Origin: Cymbidium sinense
Taxonomy: Eukaryota > Streptophyta > Magnoliopsida > Asparagales > Orchidaceae
Length of the DNA stretch: 64,000 bases
Reading direction: 5' to 3'
Assembly: GCA_021442155.1 (NCBI GenBank)
Contig: CM038221.1
Coordinates: 26,193,906-26,257,905 of the forward strand
Position numbers and translations under genes: made by a program. The notes under the pieces were generated by a model, which worked only from the letters and a program-made list of their open reading frames with translations, had not been told where the DNA came from and did not search any database. Positions 1 through 12,009 of the stretch are shown here, one piece after another (positions within the stretch are counted from its first letter, which is position 1; the number at the start of each line of letters is the position of its first letter).

Positions 1-1650
1 CAAAGCACGACATAAATCTAAGGTAAAAAATGGTTTACCTCAGAGAGGATAAATCTGCATTTGTTTGGACTTACTATCACAGGGGTGGCAGTAACTCCTC
101 CAATGATTTTAAATACATGTAAGCAAGCCATATGCTTTTGCAAGATATTAAGATGTTGTTTATTTAGAAAAACCTAAGTCCTTAAACACGAGAAGTAGGT
201 CATAGAGTATAATTAATGACTTAAATCTAATGCTAATTTTTGTTAAGTTTTATTTCCATTTTGGATAATTTATTTGACACATCTTTATGGGATTCATATG
301 CTTAATGCATGAGAGAATGGATTATGGGCCAAAATCCAAGAAGGAGGTGTGTTTCCACCATAGTTCTCAAAGGTCAAGCCATGTTTCCTGGCTAAGGTGG
401 AAGTCCTCCATAAGCAAGAGTGAAGCAAGATGCTTTTTTATGCATGATCTAAAACGTACAACATCCAGCTAAGAAGTTGCTAAATCTTTTATCCTGATTT
501 ATAACCTAGGATATATGTGAGGTTATGAGTTGTTAATTTTTAATTTTGAGTTAATTAATTGGATAGAAAATTTATTTTTCCCTAAGAGCCTAATCACATC
601 CAAGACATTCATCAAAGTAAGAAAGAAACTAGAAAATATGTCATCTTAATGCACAAGCTAAACAAACATCAAATAATTTATAAATCTAGCACAAAAAAAT
701 AAAAGGCCATTATGGTCGGGCTCCACCACAAAACCCAAATAGAAATGTGGGTAGTTGACCTCTACCATTATACTTCCCAGATTACAATTGGATTAATTAT
801 AATCAAAAAGGAATTCATGTTATGGGGGGGTCTTCATTCTTCATTTCTTCTTTCTTCATTTCTTCTTTCTTTCTTCTTTCTTCTTTCTTCTTTCTTCTTT
901 CTTCTTTCTTCTTTTGGTTAGTTGGGATGTGTAGTTGCTAAAGGCTTCACATGGTGCATAAGACATAATCTTATGACCAATGTTCATCTAATCCCATAAC
1001 ATTCATTCCAAATCTTGCAAAATTACATGAAAATGGGAAAAGTAAATCTAAAATAGAGATTAGCTAAACAAACCACAAAATCCCAAGCATGTATATGAAT
1101 TAATTGGACTTAGCACCCACATTGGTAACCAAGTCCACTAGCCTATTTTGGATTATGCTTGGGGTATAAAACTGCATAGAAAAAAAATATTTATTATTTT
1201 ATTGTAGCACCTTAAGCACACTCCTCTGAAGATAATGATTAGCCTAAGATCATCCTATCATCATCTATACATACACCCTAATATCCAAACTAAAATATCA
1301 CATCATAAAATTAAATCAAGCATCAAACCATGCACCCTAACATAGAGTTAGAAATGGTGACTTAGCCTTTGTGTGTGTCATTTAAGACATGTGTGGTATC
1401 TCTAAGCTAGGCTTTTAAGATTGAAGTTTTCTAAGTATGAGAGGTTTCAACTTAGGGTGGTTTCATTTAAGTGATTTAGCTAATTTGTTAATTTTATTTG
1501 ATGATTTTTTTTTGTTTGAATGAACCTACACTTAATTATTAAGTGTTGTAAAGAGCGGAAAATAGAAGAGAACTTCTCTTTTCTCCCTACTTTAAGTAAT
1601 TTCTAAGGTAAATTTATTAATGACTTTTCTTTAGTGAATGTTTTATTATA
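1..1650 (-). repeat. LTR A, tandem unit 1 (partial, runs off left edge)
   Basis: First and incomplete copy of a ~2.37-kb segment that occurs three times in a row in LTR A. Base 1 corresponds to about 2328 in unit 2 and about 4735 in unit 3. Matching landmarks follow in the same order: the line with 'acatgtaagcaagcc', a CTT-rich tract at 831-914, and 'cttagcctttgtgtgtgtc' near 1360. It ends at 'gtgaatgttttattata', just before a sequence resembling the LTR terminal base (1651). No protein is encoded. Small ORFs here are chance products of the pyrimidine tract. Strand is given as minus because the family's proteins are on the minus strand. Confidence 0.85.
831..914. repeat. CTT/CTTT polypyrimidine microsatellite, LTR unit 1
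   Basis: Runs of ttctttcttctttctt follow 'tatggggggg'. On the coding (minus) strand it is a GAA/GAAA polypurine tract. Equivalent tracts occur at the same LTR position in the other copies (3175-3246, 5561-5630, 22509-22576). Confidence 0.95.
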
Positions 1651-4027
1651 TGTTTGTGGTAAAATTTTATTTTTATATTCATCTAAATGAGTTTTAAATG
1701 AAGACAAAAATAAAAATGCCTTTGTAGGACACCACGTGGATCTGCAGATGTTCTTATTAGGGTGATGGTGACATTGAGGAATGATGTACTATCCAGAGAT
1801 AGAAGTCACCATCCCTAATCACCTCAATAAGACTCTAAGGACTATGGGTCATGAATGCAGAGATTCTTCCCTCTATATGGAAGTAAAGGAGGTTTACTTT
1901 AAAGGGTTCATTAAGTTTCTATGGGGAAAGCTCTCATAGTTAATTACATCCTAAGGAAAGATTCTTTAAGAATACTCTAGATTAAGATATCATTGTCTCA
2001 AAGATTTCAAAGATAGGACTATCAATCAATTGTTACTTTTTGGAAGATCAAATGAAATTGATCAAAAAGGGAATTATCAAACCAAAGGGAGATAAGTAGG
2101 GGATGCTTATGATACTAGAAACCTAAAGCATCCCAAACTATCTATGGTTGGGCTTTATATTTTTGAAATTTGAAGAGAACTATTTTTTTGAGTTGAATTT
2201 TTATTAGAAATCTAGGGTTTATAATTCCACAACACAAGATCATGAAAATACCTAAGAGGTGAGGATCTATGCTTGTAGCCCATAAAGAGAAATAAAAACC
2301 TCTGAACCTAAATCTAGGGAGCCTTGGCGAAAGCATGACCTAAATCTAAAGAAAAAATGGGTATTTGGTTTATCTTCATAAGAGAGGATAAACCACCCTA
2401 TTGTTGGACTTACAATTGCATGGGGGTGGCGGCCAACTAGCTCCTCCAATGATTTTAAATACATGTAGCAAGTCTTATACTTTTGCAAGATAATTAAGTT
2501 ATTATTTATTTAGAAATAGACTAAGTCCTTAAACACACACCCTAAAAGACTAGATCATTTAGGGCATGATTAATGACTTAAATCTAATGCAAATTTTGGT
2601 TATATTTTATTTTTCATTTTTTTGGACAATTGATTTGACATAGGCTATGGGATTCATATGCCTAATGCATGAGAAATTAGATTATGGAAAAAATTAGCAA
2701 GAAGTAGGTGTATTTCCACCATGACTCTCAAAGGCCAAGCCAAGTTCCCTTACAAAAGTGGAAGCCCTCCATAACTAAGAGTGAAGCAAGATGCTTTTTA
2801 TGCATGATATGAAAACATACAATATCCAGCTAAGGGGTTGCTAAATCTTTTATCCCATTTATAACCTACGCTTTATGTGAGATTATGAGTTGTTAATTTT
2901 TAATTTTGAGTTGATTAATTGGATAGAAAATTTTTTTTTCCTAAGAGCCTAATCGCATTCAAGACATTCATCAAAGGAAGAAACTAGGAAAAATATGTCA
3001 TCTTAATGCATTAGCTAAATAAACATCAAACAATTTATAAATCTAGCACAAAAAATAAAATGCATTGTTAGCTTCATGCAAACACGAAGAAATGTGGGTA
3101 GCCAAGCTCCACTCTTATATTACCCTGATTACAATTGAATTAATTATAATCAAAAAGGAATTCATGTTATAAGGGTCTTCATTCTTCATTTCTTCTTTCT
3201 TCATTTCTTCTTTTCTTTCTTCTTTCTTCTTTCTTCTTTCTTCTTTTGGTTGATTGGGATATGGTTGATCCGAAGGCTTCACATAATGCATAGGACATAG
3301 TCTTATGACCAATATTCATCCTAATCCCCCATATCATTCATTCCAAATCTTAATTGCAAAATTACATGAAAATGGGAAAACTAAATCTAACTAAAACCTA
3401 TAAAATAGATATTAGTTAAACAAACCACACAATCTCAAGCATGTATATGAATAAATTGGACTTAACACCTCACTCATGGGTAACCATATCCACCTGGCCT
3501 ATTTTGGATTATGCTTAGGGGTACAAGTAACCTGCACAACAAAAGTATTTATTATTTTTATTACAGCGCCCCTTAAGCATAATTCCGTGCAAAAGATAAT
3601 GATTAGACTAAGATCATCCTATCATCCAATCTATGCACTTACACCCTAACATCCAAACTAAAACATCACATCATAAAACAAAATCAAGTATCAAACCATG
3701 CACCGCCCTGACATAAAGCTAGAAATGGTGACTTAGCCTAATATGTGTGTGGCATTTAAGGCTTGTGTGGTATCTCTAAGCTAGGCTTTTAAGGTTGAAG
3801 TTTTCTAAGTATGAGAGGTTTCAACTTAAAGGATGGTTTCATTTTAGTGATTTAGCTAATTTGTTAATTTTATTTGATAATTTATTTTGGTTTGAATGAA
3901 CCTACACTTAATTATTAAGTGTTGTAAAGAGAGGAAAAGATAACAGAACTTCTCTTTCCTCCCTACCTTAAGTCATTTCTAAGGTAGATTTATTAATGAC
4001 TTTTCTTTAGTGATTGTTTTATTATGT
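1651..4027 (-). repeat. LTR A, tandem unit 2 (~2.38 kb)
   Basis: Second copy of the duplicated LTR segment. The shared landmark 'aggacaccacgt' is at 1726 here and at 4102 in unit 3, a period of about 2376 bases. 'gtgaatg' or 'gtgattg' before the junction recurs at about 1633, 4011 and 6350. The unit starts with 'tgtttgtggtaaaatttt', which can be aligned with the terminal bases of LTR B (tgttggtttaaaaattc), so the unit probably starts at the LTR edge. The copies differ by many substitutions and small indels, so the duplication is not recent. There are no coding regions. Confidence 0.85.
3175..3246. repeat. CTT/CTTT polypyrimidine microsatellite, LTR unit 2
   Basis: Same tract as at 831-914, one unit (about 2.35 kb) further on, preceded by 'ttataagggtcttcatt'. 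Length differs between the copies, as expected for a slipping microsatellite. Confidence 0.95.
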
Positions 4028-5560
4028 ATTTGTGGTGGAATTTTATTTCTATCTTCATCTAAATGAGTTTCAAATGAAGATAAAAATAAAAATGCCTTTG
4101 TAGGACACCACGTAAATCCCCAGATATTCTTATTAGGGTGATCGGGTACAACATTGAGGAATGATGTACTATCTCCAGAGACAGAAGTCATCATCTTACA
4201 ATGGACCTAATCACCTTAATAAGGACTCCTAGACTATGGGTCATGGATGTACCATAGATTCTTCCCTACTTTATATGGAAAAAAATAAAGAGGGTTTATT
4301 TTAAACCGGGTTCATTAAGTTCCCATGGAGGCAAGCCCCATAGTTAATTACATCTAAGGGTCAAATTCCTTAAGAATACTCTCAATTAAGGTAAATGATT
4401 GTCTCCAAAGATTTCAAAGATAGGACTATCAATCAATTGGTTTATTTTGGAAGATCAAATGAGATTGATCAAAAGGAGGGTCATTATCAAAACCAAAGGG
4501 CGATAAGTAGGGATGCTTATGATACTAGAAACCAGTAAGCATCCCAAACTATCTATGGTTGGGCTTTATATATTTGAAACTTGAAGAGAATTATTTCTTT
4601 GAGTTGAATTTTTATTAAAAATCTAGGGCTTACAATTTCACAACACAAGATCATGGAAATGCCTAAAAGGCGAGGATTTATGCTTGTAGCCATAAAGAAA
4701 AAATAACCTCTAAACCTAAATCTAGGGAGCATTGGCCAGCATGACTTAAATCTAAGTCTAAAATGGGTATTTGGTTTACCTCCATAGAGGATCAACCACC
4801 CTTGTTGGACTTACAACGCATGGGGTGACTAACTCCTCCTATGATTTTAAATACATGTTGGCAAGTATTATGCTTTTACAAAATAAATAGCTATTATTTA
4901 TTTATTTAGAAAAGACCAAGTCCTTAAACACACTCTAAGAGACTAGATATTAATGACATGAATGACTTAAATCTAAAAAAATTTATGTTTTATTTTCATT
5001 TTTTGGATAATTGATTTGACACAAGCTATGGGATTCATATGCCTAATGCATGAGAAATTGGATTATGGGCCAAAATCAGCAAGAAGGAGGTGTATTTCCA
5101 CCATGGCTCTCAAAGGTCAAGCCAAGTTCCTAGCAAAGGTGGAAGCCCTCCATAATCAAGAGTGAAGCAAGATGCTTTTTATGCATGATGTGAAAATATA
5201 CAACATAGCAAGGGGTTGTCTCAATTTATAACCTAGGCTTTAGGTGAGGTTATGAGTCATTAATTTTTAGTTTTGAGATGATTAATTGGATAGAAAATTT
5301 ATTTTTTTCTAAAAGCCTAATCGTATCCAGGCCATTCATCAAAGCAAGGAAAAAAAACTAGGAAAAACATGCCATCTTAATGCACAAGCTAAACAAACAT
5401 CAAACAATTTAAAAGCTAGTGCAAAAGAATAAAAGGCTTTTGTGGTCGAGCTCCACCGTACAAACACGAAAAGAAATTGGGTAGTTGAGCTCTACCCTTA
5501 TACAGCCTGGATTATGAATGAATTAATTATAATCAAAAAGGATTTCATGTTATGGGGGGT

Positions 5561-5630
5561 CTTCATTCTTCATTTCTGGTTTCTTCATTTCTTTCTTCTT
5601 ACTTCTTTCTTCTTTCTTCTTTCTTCTTTT
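5561..5630. repeat. CTT/CTTT polypyrimidine microsatellite, LTR unit 3
   Basis: Third copy of the tract in LTR A, preceded by 'tatggggggtcttcatt'. It is more interrupted than unit 1. Confidence 0.95.
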
Positions 5631-8335
5631 GGCTTGGTTGGAATGTGGTTGCTCCAAAGGCTTCACATGGAGGATAAGATATAATCTTATGACAATGTTC
5701 ATCCAAATCCCCCATAACATTCATTCAAAATCCTAATTGCCAAATTACATGAAAATGAGAAAAGTAAATCTAACTAAAACCTATAAAATAGAGATTAGCT
5801 AAACAAACACACAAGCATGTATATGAATAAATTGGACTTAGCACCCCATAAGGGTAATAAGTCCACTAGCCTATTTTGGATTATGCTTAGGGGTATAAGC
5901 AACATGCACAAAAGCATTTATATTTTATTATAGCTTAAGCACAATCCCTGAAGATAATGATTATACTAAGATCATCGCATCATCTCACACACATACACCT
6001 AACATCAGACTAAAATATCATCACAAAATAAAATCAAGTATCAAACCATGCACCTAACATAGAGCTAGAAATGGTGGCTTAGCCTAATGTGTGTGACATT
6101 TAAAGTTTGTGTGGTATGTCTTAGCTAGGCTTTAAGGTTAGAATTTTCTAAGTGTTAAAGGGTTCAACTTAGAGGGTGGTTTCATTTAAATGATTTAGTT
6201 GATTTATTAATTTTATTTGATGATTTGATTTGGTTTGAATGAACTTGCACTTAATTACTAAGTGTTGTAATGAGAGAAAAAGAGAAGAGAACTTCTCTTT
6301 CTTCCTTACCTTAAGTAATTTCTAAGGTAGATTCATTAGTGGTTTTTTAGTGAATGTTTTATTTTGTATTTTAATTAATCCTAAATTTATATTTCCTCTA
6401 AATAAACCTATTCAATAAGAAAGGCATTTTGAGATTAATTAAAGTGAATTACTATCACAAAACACACCACACTTTATTTCTTTATAATATGTGTATCATG
6501 CATATGAAATGATCCTAAGCATATTTATACATGCAAATGTAAATATTTAGCACACCTTAATGGTGGATGCTAAGAGATGTTGCTTAAGAAAATTTGGATG
6601 TTTCATGATGCATGATTTTGTTAAATAGAAAAGAGAGGGATTCTTTTATCCATTAATCAAAAAATTTACATGTATGAAGACATAAGTGAGTACTCATTAT
6701 TTTCTACACAAGGGTATAAGGTACAAGATATTCTTAGGGCTACTTAAAACCTGCAAACCCAAGATGTCTAGTAATATATCACTTTTCTTAAATACATGTG
6801 CATGTACAAAAAAGAAATGAATGGAAAAGAGTCATGCAAAAGGTTTATGTTTTGTTCAATTTTGGTTTGTTGTTTAATTTATATATGTGATCCTTCTTAA
6901 ATGATAACATAAGAATGAATAGGATAGATTTAAGCAAGTGTTGTGTTCTTTTCAAATGAACTATACACTTTGCAAATCTATTCAAAATATGTTAAAAGAA
7001 AAGAAGGAAAAGTCACATAATGCATATATTATGTTATACTCACATGCAAGCTTATAAGTAACTGTAAGTAGCATACCTTTCATTTGTAATCTTTGATTTA
7101 TAGGTTTTGAAAATAATTTTGAATTTAATAGTGATAATAGCCATTCATATTCTTACTTTAGCCAAAATATGGGACATAAAGGAAACATTTCATTTATTTT
7201 ATTTTTCAAAAGTCATGAATGCATGATTTTATATGGAAAACAACATTTAGCATGCTAGGAAAGAAATAAATTGATGTAAACATGTAACTTCATTCACCCT
7301 AATTAATTCCTAAAGATAATCTTATGGAATAAGATCATTTAAAGTGAATCAAAAGTTGTTTAAGGAAATTTTGTTTTAATTTTGAGTTTGATTTGATTTT
7401 AGGAAATGTGAAAATATTTCTACTCCATCTCCAACATGTGTGTGTTTTTAGTTTAATTTTAGAGCCATTAGATTGATTTTATGTTTTTTTTAGGTTAAGG
7501 TGTACATTAAGTTCATTACTACTTACACCACCTTAACATAATTAACCTAACAATTATGAGCCAACATATGATATGCAACCACATTGAATTTAAATCATTA
7601 ATTCACCTAAGAAAGAAAGGTAATGCAATTGGCTCATGATTATTGATTAATTAAGCTAAAGGGTTTAATTAAGTACTTTCATAACCTTCCCACACACATG
7701 GGTTGGATTTGATTTCTTTAAGCTTACCTTAGGCTTTTGAACACCTAAGGATCTACCCAGAAGGAGATTGATTAAATTCAGATTGATTTTGAAATTTTGA
7801 TTAAACTAATTAAGAAGTTCATTAGTAGAATAATCCTTAATTAGTTTGGATTAAGGAAGAAAGGGGGGTTTAGGGAATAGCTTGAGGAAAATGTCCCAAA
7901 ATTATTCCATAAACCTCCTGATCACTTAAACAATGTTTATTACTTAATTAAATGATTAAAACACTATTCATATGCTTAATTATATTATTAGAGAGTGATT
8001 AGGAATTCATTAATTGATTTTCCTAATTAACTCATTAATAAATTCCAAGAAAATTAGGGGAGATAGGTCATCCTACTAAATATGCCAGGAAGTTTGGAAT
8101 TAACTAATGAAATGATTAAGGAGTAATTAGGGTTATTAAGATTTTAATTAAATCCTAATTAAGAAAATTCACTATTTAAAATCAATTAGAAATAATTTTA
8201 TATTATTCCTCACTAAATTATCTTTAAAATGAGCCCTCATTTATAACTTTTTGATTTTTCTACATTTAATTATGTATTTTTGAAGTTTCAGTGATTAATA
8301 AGTCATTAAATAGCCCTAATTATATAACTAATCCT

Positions 8336-8640
8336 GGCGGTGTCACATTGACCGCTAACGTAGTGTGTGCTCTCCACGTGGCATGGTAGGATTGGTTATT
8401 TAAGTAGTCAAATTAAATATCACGTCGTACGATGCATGCATTTTCTCCTTTGATCATCGATAAGGATCGGTCGAGATTAAACTAGAATTCTAAAGGGATT
8501 AAATCATTGGATCTATGCGGATTAATCAGGATCATCCATACAAAACACAGGGATGGGCAGTCCATGATTCATCCCTAACCTCATCTGTAGGAGACGGAGG
8601 CCATCCATCCTCCATGGCTTGATCCGAGGTCACTTGAGCT
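8336..8640 (-). promoter_or_regulatory. CpG-containing GC-rich patch in LTR A, candidate promoter area
   Basis: In an otherwise AT-rich, CpG-poor LTR this stretch contains many CpG dinucleotides and ACGT cores, including 'ctccacgtgg' near 8375 and 'atcacgtcgtacg' near 8420. A similar patch lies at the equivalent place in LTR B (about 25370-25660), LTR C (about 42730-43060) and LTR D (about 50790-51060). Its retention in all four copies suggests a functional element such as the core promoter or R region. No TATA box or start site can be assigned by eye. Confidence 0.4.
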
Positions 8641-9599
8641 CGGATTGAGCTAAGATTGAACACACACCATCTAAGAGCAAACAGAAAGACATCCAATAAT
8701 GGAATTCTATTGGGATTACACTTCCCTTCACTAAGGACCAAAGAATTATATACCTAAGCTTGGTTTTGAAGCATACCTCACTGGAGGCTATCACCGGTGC
8801 TCCCAAATGTTGAGGTAGCTTCACCTAGTGAGACAAAGCCCTGTTGAAGGTTTCAAGGCTTGAGATGGAGTGGACCTTCCAATTGGACGAAGTGAGCTTC
8901 AATGGCTTGTGGCTTTGATCAAACTCCTCCTTCCCTTGGCTTGGATGCTTGGGATTTGTTTTGGGTGAGCTCAATTAGGTCCCTTGATGGTGCTTGTAAG
9001 ACGAATTGAACTTCTACGGAGAATTGGATAAGTTGGAATTCTCCCTCACCTCTCTTATTTTTGTCTTAGGAAAAATCAAGAAGAGGAATTTGGAAAGAGT
9101 TTGGGAATTGCTTGAGAGAGAGCTTGGGGCCCTTAGTCTCTAAGTGATTGATTAAGTGTCTTGAGTGGAGTATATCTACTTGGATCGGATGGCTGTGACT
9201 TTCCTTTTCATTTTGGATCAATTGATGAGATAGAATGGTTTGTTAGGTTGTTAGGAGCTTCACATGGTTCCATTTTGGCATGGGAGTGTAGTGGAGGAGT
9301 TCCCCATCTGTTAAATGAGAGTATGGAGTGATTCCATGTGCTCATTTTCCATTGGGTGGTCAGTTTTTTGCTTTGGGTTGGGTTTGCTTGACCCAAACCC
9401 ATTGGGTCAAGTGCACCACATCCCTTGGTGTCCAAATGGACCACTAAGAGGATGCCAAGTGGCCATGAGTTGGAATATGATCAAATTCCAAGTGAATTTG
9501 GCCATAGGTTACCTTTGACCTAGGATATATGGTCATTTGGCTTTGATTTTGATTTAGAAGATTTGGAATAGTTTGATATTTGGGTTGTGCTAATTTTCA

Positions 9600-10480
9600 A
9601 TAAATTTGGTGTTTATTTGATATGATTTGGCTCATGTTGACTCATTTAGGTCAAAATGGGTCAAGTTGACCAATTAGTCAAATTTGGTTAAACCAAGGGT
9701 TAGATCAAGTTCATATAACCATTTGAAATATTTTAGTATCATTGGTTTAGTTCAATTTGATTTATATTTGGTTTTGGATCATTTGATTTCACTTAGGTCA
9801 AATGGGTCAAGTTGACAATTTGACCCATTTGACTTAATTAGAGGTCATGGGTTGGTCTAGGTTTGGTTGGTCATTTGAAATGTTTTGCAAGCTTTGGTTT
9901 CAATTAATTTTAGTTTGATTTGATTTTGGCTTGATTTGACCTTTTAGGTCAAGTTGGGTTCATGGTCGGTGGGCTAGGTTGGGTCTAGTTGTGAGGCTTT
10001 GTTCAAGTTCAACAAGTGATTTAGAATGAATTTGACTCATTGGTTACAATCAATTTAGCTTAGATCAAGACTTGACACATTTTGACTTTTTAGGACAACT
10101 TGGTTCAACTTGGGTCAAGTGGCCAATTGGGCTAGGTTTGGCTCAAATGATGACTTGATCAAGTTTAAACATTGATTTTGATTGGGTCTAGATCAATGGT
10201 TTCAATCAATTTATCATATGGTGAATTTTGGCTAGTTTAGGTTTCATTTGAGTCAAATGTTGACTTGGTCAAAGGCTAGGTTTGGCTTGGTTTGACCTGA
10301 TTTGAGTGATTGATCATCTTATGATGATTGTTGCTCACAATGTTAGGCATAGATGGGCTTGTTTCAATCTAATTTGGGAAGGATTAGAATTTGGCTCAAA
10401 AAGGTTTAGGTCCCTTTAGGTCAAGTGAGCCTAAATGGTTCAATTGACTTGATCAACACTTGATTCAAGTTTGGTTGAAC
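9600..10480. promoter_or_regulatory. TTGACY/RGTCAA-dense block (W-box-like cluster) in LTR A
   Basis: The hexamer TTGACC/TTGACT or its complement occurs at very high density. Between 9637 and 9836 alone I count nine matches, against about one per kilobase expected by chance. The same composition recurs at the equivalent place in LTR B (about 26640-27450) and LTR C (about 43620-44500). TTGAC(C/T) is the core bound by WRKY transcription factors in plants. Whether it is functional here or only reflects degenerate short repeats is unknown. Confidence 0.45.
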
Positions 10481-11589
10481 TCTCATATGGACTTATGATT
10501 GAAATATAAATCCATTTGCAAGTGATTTGGAGTCAAATGGGCTTTGATTCATTTGACAATTTCAAGCTCAAAGGATGAACATGGGTTTGATTTGGGTTTG
10601 AGTTTTGAGTTTTGTTCTGGTTTAATGATTGAAGTTTATGTTTTTATTTGGGTTCATGATTGAAGGATTGATTGTTTAAAGAGAAAGTCCAAAGGCTTGG
10701 ATTGATTTAAGGTTGATTTGGCTAAGTTCAAGAATTTGACTTCACAAGGTATAGGTTGGATTTTAGATAGACTTGGGTTTGAGTTTTTAATTTATTTTGG
10801 ATATTGGAATTTATATTTCATTTATATTTATGAATATAAATGAGAATATAAATGGGTTATGAGAAAATCTCTTGAGTTTGAAGTGATTTGAATTTGATTT
10901 GAGCTAAGTCCATAAGATAAAATCAAAGTGACTTAGGAAAGATTTTGGATTTAAAGTTGATCAAAGATTTCAATCATTTGGAATTGATACATGATTTGAG
11001 AAAAGCCATCAAAATTGATTTGAATTTTGAAGATTAAAAGAATTTGAGTTTGAAGTTGGTTTGGATTTGGAGTTTGATTTGAAATTGTAGTTGATTTGGA
11101 TTTCAGTTTGATTTGGATTTGAAGTTGATTTGGATTTGACTTGAAAGAAGGAAGTAAGGATTTGGTTTCAAGCTATAAGGTAGGCAAGTTTTCCTAACAG
11201 CCCTAAGGCATGACCTAGTCCTATGACTAATTCTTCTAAGTCTCTAGGGTTAGGTTAAGTGTTCACCTAATCACTAGAAGTGTCTTAATACTAAGGAACT
11301 CTTAGTGTCTAAGAGGAGTCATGTATTTAAGATGGAGAGGTTGAGAGCTCACTCTAAAAATGAGGTCAACAAAGAGTGCCCAATAGGTGTGGTGTGATTA
11401 ACAAGGTACACTGCACGTATTGGTGTTAACCAAGATGATCAACAACATCGAACGATCACAAGCACTAACAAAAATGATCTACTCCTAACCTAAGGTGTAG
11501 AAGGAATCAAGAGCTTAGTGCAATGTGACTCTACTCATGTCAATAGAATAAGAGAGTGAAGGAGGAATCCACGAGGATTGAGTATGTCA

Positions 11590-11970
11590 ACCTTCCACTA
11601 GGGAGAGAGGTTCAACTCATCCACTGGGGATGAGAGGTTTGATTTGATTTGAGTCTCATTGGGGAGAAATTTGATTTGATTTGTTGATTTAGGATTTGGT
11701 GCTCCACTAGGGATGAAAAAGCAAACTCTGTACTTGGGTAGCAAGTTCATGTCATTCACTAGGGAGAAGAGGTTATGAAATCTGCTAGGGGATTAGAATT
11801 CAGGATTCGCTAGGGAACCGAAAAGACTTGCATCTCACCAAGCAGAAGTAGATGATTTGATTGATTTGATTGTTTATTTAATTATTTGATTGTTTGATTT
11901 TTTTTTATTTGGCTCCACTGAGGGAGGTTGATTGGATTTGTTTTGTTTGTTTAGTTTGACTCCACCTAGG
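11590..11970. repeat. Cluster of 'ccact(a/g)gggga/gag' motifs
   Basis: At least nine variants of the motif occur, near 11597, 11620, 11668, 11704, 11757, 11786, 11808, 11914 and 11961, separated by 20-100 bases of simple 'gatttgattt' sequence. The related form 'c(t/a)ggg(g)gacttaaatc' ends each of the following ~325-bp units, so both blocks may share an origin. Confidence 0.6.
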
Positions 11971-12009
11971 GAGGAGTATTGAATTTGTTTTAGATTTTTA
12001 AATTTTTAG

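Larger units (their letters stand above)
4028..11371 (-). mobile_element. LTR A, third unit plus remainder of the LTR (gypsy, Tat-like family)
   Basis: This stretch aligns landmark by landmark with LTR B (20930-28995) and LTR C (38060-45260). It ends in 'gaggtcaaca' at 11371, matching the ends of C and D (ggtcaaca). Length from the presumed terminal base is about 7.34 kb, very long for an LTR. Order along it: a region shared with units 1 and 2 (to about 6360), a very AT-rich middle, a CpG-containing patch (about 8336-8640), a TTGACC/GGTCAA-dense block (about 9600-10480), a single 'atttatatttcatttatat' hairpin (10808-10855), and the terminal segment. The junction at 11371/11372 lacks an obvious polypurine tract on the coding strand, so this may be the LTR of a further insertion rather than element 1's own 3' LTR. 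No gene is present. Confidence 0.8.

Noticed and set aside
11371..11400. Primer-binding site directly after LTR A
   Set aside because: The proteins are on the minus strand, so this end of the LTR should adjoin a polypurine tract or host DNA, and no tRNA complement is recognisable.
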